A stretch of 64,000 bases of DNA from Planococcus sp. SK3692 (lineage in GTDB: Bacteria > Bacillota > Bacilli > Bacillales_A > Planococcaceae): assembly GCF_028890485.2 (NCBI RefSeq), contig NZ_JARCHV010000001.1, positions 1,399,698 through 1,463,697 of the forward strand. The letters are read 5' to 3'. Both the position numbers and the translations under genes were made by a program. Of the stretch, positions 60,331 through 64,000 are shown one piece after another. The notes below the pieces were generated by a model. That model was given only the letters and a program-made list of their open reading frames with translations. It searched no databases and was not told where the DNA came from. How positions within the stretch are numbered: the stretch's first letter is position 1; every line of letters starts with the position of its first letter.

Positions 60331-61167
60331 TTAATGTTCGTGCGCATCAAGCGCCTGCATCAGGTTGGCGTAAACTTGAATGTTTTTAAAATCGATGCCG
60401 AGTGTCACGGCGGTCTGCGCGATTTCAGGGCGGATTCCGGATAGGACCGATTCAACGCCGATGATTCTGAGCGAATCCATCAACTGGAACAATTGATGGG
60501 CAACCATCGTATCAACGATCGGCACTGCCGACAGATCAATATAGAGTGTCGTCAATTTCTGCTTCGCGCTTTCTTCAAGCGCCGTCTCCAAAATCACTTT
60601 GGCTCGGTATGTGTCGATCCCGCCGACCAACGGCAAAATACCAACGCCTTTACGGATTGGAATGACCGGGCTGCTCAACTCGTCGATCACTTCCTGCTGT
60701 CCTGCCAGCAATCGCTGGTGAGCTTCGTGATGATGCCGCGCGAAACTTTCAATAATAAAGTCAAACATATCATTCAGCATTTCGCTCCAGCGCAGCGCAT
60801 CTTGGCTGCCTGCTCTGTCGACTTTCTCAAAGAAATGACGGACACACGTCCAATAGATTTTACGCAATTGCCCGAGATGCTCCATGACTTCATAAAGCGG
60901 TACGGATTGCTGGGCGCGTTCTTTGGCGATTGTCGACGACCAATCTTCAACATAGGCAAGCGATTCTTCTTTATCATGGATAAAAATCGCCGTGACGGCC
61001 TCGATAAAGCCAACCGATTCCTTTCTGAGTTTTTCTACCGTGTCATCAGATGCTTGAGCAGAGTAAACGGTATTCGCATGATTGCTGCGTGTTTCCAGCC
61101 ATTCTTCAACCATGGAATTTTTATTTTCTAAAATGAAATCATGTAGCTCCCTGCTAATTTCTCCCAT
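60331..61167 (-). CDS. RsbR-type stressosome protein
   Basis: 278 residues. A non-heme-globin-like sensor domain (about 1-150) precedes a C-terminal STAS domain (about 160-278). The two threonines phosphorylated in RsbRA by RsbT (T171 and T205) appear to be kept: VGGIDTYRA and VPIVDTMVAH, 34 residues apart as in RsbRA. So it is a likely stressosome component, sensing an unknown signal for SigB control. No rsb cluster surrounds it. Confidence 0.9.
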   Translation of the reverse strand: MGEISRELHDFILENKNSMVEEWLETRSNHANTVYSAQASDDTVEKLRKESVGFIEAVTAIFIHDKEESLAYVEDWSSTIAKERAQQSVPLYEVMEHLGQLRKIYWTCVRHFFEKVDRAGSQDALRWSEMLNDMFDFIIESFARHHHEAHQRLLAGQQEVIDELSSPVIPIRKGVGILPLVGGIDTYRAKVILETALEESAKQKLTTLYIDLSAVPIVDTMVAHQLFQLMDSLRIIGVESVLSGIRPEIAQTAVTLGIDFKNIQVYANLMQALDAHEH

Positions 61168-61303
61168 AATATATGCCGCTCCTTTTTCTAGCTTGTCCCT
61201 ATCATCTTATAAGATAAGCCAATCGAAAAGCAAATTTCCCTTCTCCACCTGCCAACACTAGACGTAAAATGATAAGATTAAACCAAAGAAAGGAGACTGA
61301 ATA

Positions 61304-62080
61304 ATGGCACCATTAGACTTAGAGCACCAAGAATATGCAAACCGCCTTTATAGCGCATATGAAAAACGTCAAGCTTTCGAGAAAGACCAGATCCCTGAAT
61401 CGATCCATCCCCGCCTCGCTTATGAGTTGCAACAAGCGGTGACAGCTAAGAAAGCCCAGAACGGCGAAGCTCTGGCAGGCTATAAAATCAGTTTGACGAG
61501 CCCTGAAACGCAGCAATTGTTCAGCTCCGAAAAACCATTGTACGGCGCATTGACTGCTCCCGCTATTTCCGGAAATGCCATTGAGCTCTCAAGCATGCTT
61601 TCACCATTGATCGAAATCGAATTGATGTTCCTTGTCCAAGAAGATATCGACGCCGATGATTCGATAACGGCGATTCTTGAAAAAACCTTGGTGGCACCGG
61701 GCATCGAAGTTCCAGACTCCAGATTCACCGAGTGGTTCCCAAACATCACACTCGGGCAAGTCATTGCAGACAGCGCTGTCGCTGGCCGCATCGTAGTCGG
61801 GGAACCTGCAAAGAGCCGCTCTTACGATCACCTCGACCAAGTCCGCGGCGAATTATTCCTCGACGGCGAACCGATTGCTTCCGGAAGCTCATCTGAAGTT
61901 TTGGGGCATCCGGTAAATGCCATCAAATGGTTGGCCGCAGAACTCGAAGCGCACGGCCTCAAACTAAAGCGTGGCCTGACCGTTTCATCCGGCACATTCA
62001 TCTTGCCGAAGCCACTGCAAAAAGGGCGCTACGAAGCGAAATATGAAGGTATCGGCAGTGTCGAACTGACCGTCCATTAA
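61304..62080 (+). CDS. 2-keto-4-pentenoate hydratase-family protein
   Basis: 258 residues. GYKISLTSPETQQLF and PLIEIELMFLVQED (metal-binding Glu pair) fit the MhpD/FAH superfamily of hydratases and decarboxylases acting on 2-oxo-4-pentenoate or 2-oxohex-3-enedioate. No meta-cleavage pathway neighbours are present, so the substrate is not clear. ATG start with AAGGAGA upstream. Monocistronic. Confidence 0.88.
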   Translation: MAPLDLEHQEYANRLYSAYEKRQAFEKDQIPESIHPRLAYELQQAVTAKKAQNGEALAGYKISLTSPETQQLFSSEKPLYGALTAPAISGNAIELSSMLSPLIEIELMFLVQEDIDADDSITAILEKTLVAPGIEVPDSRFTEWFPNITLGQVIADSAVAGRIVVGEPAKSRSYDHLDQVRGELFLDGEPIASGSSSEVLGHPVNAIKWLAAELEAHGLKLKRGLTVSSGTFILPKPLQKGRYEAKYEGIGSVELTVH

Positions 62081-62114
62081 AAAATCCCCGGCTGCTTTTG
62101 CAGCTGGGGATTTT
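62080..62114. terminator. Terminator between hydratase and CoA-transferase genes
   Basis: ATCCCCGGCTGC and GCAGCTGGGGAT arms with T-runs on both sides. Confidence 0.88.
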
Positions 62115-62141
62115 GATATTCAACTAAAACAACACGTTCAT

Positions 62142-63416
62142 TTACAACAAGAAACCATTCTTTTTCGCATCGAACATCAGCTCATCGCGGAACTTCGGAT
62201 GCGCGATGCCAATCAGGCGCTTTGCCCGCTCAGCAAGAGACACGCCGTGCAGGCGCGCGATGCCGTATTCCGTGACGATGTTGTCGACATCATTTTTACC
62301 TGTCGTTATGACCGAGTGCGGCGCCAGATTCAACTTGATACGCGATAAGCTCTCACTTTTAGCAGTCGACGGCATGCAGATATAACCTTTGCCGTTTTCT
62401 GCGAAGCGGACGCCCCGCGCGAAATCGACTTGGCCTCCGCTGGATGAATAGTATTTTCCGCCAACCGTTTCGGAAGCGCATTGGCCGTACAAATCAACTT
62501 CCGTCGTCGCGTTGATTGACACGATATTTTTTTCTTTGGCAATTTCCCGTGGATCGTTGACAACACTTACCGGCAGCATCTCTACGGCTGGGTTGCCATC
62601 AATGAAATCATACAAATTCTTCGATCCATAGGCGAACGTCGCAACGATTTTGCCGGGATTCGTAAATTTGCGCGTGCCGTCGATCGCTCCCGAATTGACC
62701 AGGTCGGCCACGCCGTCCGGCAGCATTTCCGTATGGATGCCTAAATGGCGATGGTCTTTCAGCATACTGATGACCGCGTTCGGCACAGAACCGATGCCGA
62801 TCTGAAGCGTATCGCCGTTTTCGATATCGCCGATGATCGACGAAGCGATCTGGATGTCCAACTCGCTGATTTCACTAGCCTTCTCTTCTGCAAGCGGCGC
62901 GTGATGCTCCACATAGCCTGCGATTTGGCTAATGTGGATTTGGTTGCGGCCGAACGTCCGCGGCATATGTTCGTTCACTTCCAAAATGAACGGCACTTTG
63001 CCGACAAATTCAGCGACGTAATCGGCTTGTGTGCCGAATGTGAAGTAGCCGTGTTCGTCCATCGGTGAAGCGACTGTCATGATCATCGACATCTTCGTCG
63101 CTTTTTGCAATAGGCGCGGCATCTCGTGGAAATTATTCGGCACCAGGTCCATCTTCGCTTGCTGATATACTTTGCGGGTAGCGCCGCTCAGGAAATACGA
63201 GACGTGGCGGAGCTGCTCGAGTTCCCCGCGGATATAAGCACGGTCACGAAGAGCGAGCATCTGGTGGATCTTGACCCCGTCCAGCTCATTAGCGTGTTGT
63301 TCCAGAATATCGAGCAGACGGATCGGCTCTCCGTTTGCAATCGGCACGATGATATCCGCCTGTGATTCGATCAAATCGACTACTTGCTTCGGGCTAAGTT
63401 GTTTGGACATCTGCAT
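62142..63416 (-). CDS. Acetyl-CoA hydrolase/CoA-transferase family protein
   Basis: 424 residues. The catalytic glutamate lies in the SINATTEVDLYGQ segment (near residue 305), followed by SSSGGQVDFARG, the signature of the Cat1/4-hydroxybutyrate CoA-transferase family. It transfers CoA between acetyl-CoA and another acyl group, or hydrolyses it. AGGAGTGA precedes two ATGs; the second (63410) is better spaced. Confidence 0.9.
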   Translation of the reverse strand: MQMSKQLSPKQVVDLIESQADIIVPIANGEPIRLLDILEQHANELDGVKIHQMLALRDRAYIRGELEQLRHVSYFLSGATRKVYQQAKMDLVPNNFHEMPRLLQKATKMSMIMTVASPMDEHGYFTFGTQADYVAEFVGKVPFILEVNEHMPRTFGRNQIHISQIAGYVEHHAPLAEEKASEISELDIQIASSIIGDIENGDTLQIGIGSVPNAVISMLKDHRHLGIHTEMLPDGVADLVNSGAIDGTRKFTNPGKIVATFAYGSKNLYDFIDGNPAVEMLPVSVVNDPREIAKEKNIVSINATTEVDLYGQCASETVGGKYYSSSGGQVDFARGVRFAENGKGYICMPSTAKSESLSRIKLNLAPHSVITTGKNDVDNIVTEYGIARLHGVSLAERAKRLIGIAHPKFRDELMFDAKKNGFLL

Positions 63417-63509
63417 TCACTCCTGATTTCTAATATTATTTCCACTTTATCATAGAATTTGCGCTTGATTGAGTTGCCAAACTTTCACCGCTATTCTGCT
63501 TTTTCAGTC

Positions 63510-63554
63510 AAAAGAGCCGCCGCAAAACCATTATCGGTTGTGCGACGGCTCTTC
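63510..63554 (-). terminator. Terminator after the small membrane protein gene
   Basis: AGAGCCG and CGGCTCT outer arms with GC-rich inner pairing, then T4 on the minus strand. Confidence 0.75.
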
Positions 63555-63556
63555 TC

Positions 63557-63769
63557 CTATTTATTGCTGCGTTTTTTCACTGCAAAACTCGCGATGATGC
63601 CGCCAATCCCAAATGCGGCCATCACTCCCCATAAAATAAGAAGGATAATCGAACCGATCCCAGCGCCGCCGTCCATGACCGATGACAGCTGCAGGAAAAA
63701 GAAGCCGAGGCTGAAAATTACAATCGCCCCGAAATAAATCAATCTGGCATTGAAACTGAAATTCTTCAT
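63557..63769 (-). CDS. Small membrane protein (two helices)
   Basis: 70 residues from the ATG at 63769 (AGGGG eight bases upstream). Two hydrophobic segments (LIYFGAIVIFSLGFFFLQL and IILLILWGVMAAFGIGGIIA) and a basic C-terminus. No family recognised. It lies downstream of the sbcC-like gene on the same strand. Confidence 0.78.
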   Translation of the reverse strand: MKNFSFNARLIYFGAIVIFSLGFFFLQLSSVMDGGAGIGSIILLILWGVMAAFGIGGIIASFAVKKRSNK

Positions 63770-63876
63770 CTTCAAAACCCCTTTGCCGATCTGCTTCGCT
63801 TGTTTTTAAAAACACGTTCCGTAAGCAAGCTTTGCTCTTATCATTCACGTTCAAGACAGCTTATAAACGTTTCTTG

Positions 63877-64000
63877 TTATTTTAATTGGAAACGCGTCCG
63901 ACTGATGCCTTCTTTCGTCTTCTCCACTTCCAAAATGGCCGGAATCGCTGCTTTCAATTCCTGTACATGGGAAATGACGCCGATCATGCGGCCCGATTTC
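63877..64000 (-). CDS. sbcC: C-terminal end of an SbcC-like exonuclease subunit (cut by window)
   Basis: Frame on the minus strand runs to a TAA at 63877 and reads SGRMIGVISHVQELKAAIPA followed by ILEVEKTKEG, the conserved D-loop/H-loop end of SbcC/Rad50-type ATPases (the His of ISHV contacts ATP). The rest is beyond the right edge. RecN is a less likely alternative. Confidence 0.8.
   Translation of the reverse strand, partial: KSGRMIGVISHVQELKAAIPAILEVEKTKEGISRTRFQLK

Noticed and set aside
60331-61167. Loss of a phosphorylated threonine in the RsbR-like protein
   Set aside because: I first matched the Gly of VGGID to T171, but the 34-residue spacing to the second site shows that the following IDT threonine is the equivalent, so both sites are kept.
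1-64000. tRNA or rRNA genes, CRISPR arrays, prophage, complete insertion sequences
   Set aside because: None seen on either strand; the only recombinase-like gene is catalytically dead and not flanked by inverted repeats.

Overview
The window looks like chromosomal DNA from a low-to-moderate-GC Gram-positive of the Bacillales, most likely the Planococcus/Planomicrobium group. This rests on strong Shine-Dalgarno sites with many GTG and TTG starts, Bacillus-type regulators (MhqR, CatR, Fur box, RsbR-type STAS), lipoteichoic acid synthase, YumC-type ferredoxin reductase and a LysM-3D cell-wall protein. Genus placement is an inference. No rRNA, tRNA, CRISPR array, prophage or complete insertion sequence was seen. 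Both ends cut genes: ribD on the left and an sbcC-like gene on the right.

Left part (1-10 kb): ribD lies behind two tandem FMN riboswitches, each with its own terminator. Next come a CXXC small protein, a quinone-response pair (mhqR-mhqO), a thioesterase, a carboxylesterase, an O-methyltransferase, an orphan siderophore-binding lipoprotein whose promoter is bracketed by two Fur boxes, and a 1053-residue membrane-anchored glycoside-hydrolase-like protein.

10-26 kb: two near-identical SulP transporters with matching promoters flank a serine-recombinase-like protein that has lost its catalytic residues, an MFS transporter and a UspA protein. Then follow LtaS, an atypical BCCT carrier, a GNAT/PP-loop pair, fumarase, a MurE-family ligase, a GNAT, a small kinase-like protein and a cold-shock protein.

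26-44 kb: a repeat-rich intergenic region; a VOC/beta-lactamase fusion followed by a 32-residue membrane protein; GNATs; an MMPL exporter with its MarR regulator; an AI-2E family transporter; uppP and popT (undecaprenyl-phosphate recycling) on either side of a CAP-domain protein; a nitronate monooxygenase; divergent catE/catR with two CatR-type operators; CorA; Nudix, GrpB and GNAT genes.

44-64 kb: an operon joining a Tat-signal-bearing small subunit, a GMC oxidoreductase and their own tatA-tatC; a LysM-3D protein with a WalR-like box; an OpuD-type betaine carrier; ferredoxin reductase; SDR; cyclophilin; a second copy of the composite repeat; a glutamine-type ABC uptake operon; a second AI-2E transporter; a DJ-1/PfpI protein; YqxD; DUF1836; a hemolysin-III protein; an RsbR paralogue; a hydratase; a CoA-transferase; and the end of sbcC.

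Themes are envelope maintenance (LtaS, MurE, UppP, PopT, LysM-3D), thiol/quinone stress (MhqR and CatR systems), osmoprotection and small-molecule transport. The most unusual items are the tandem riboswitches with compensatory stem changes, the dispersed composite repeat with a foldable core, the catalytically dead recombinase, the Tat-GMC operon, and the uppP-CAP-popT cluster.
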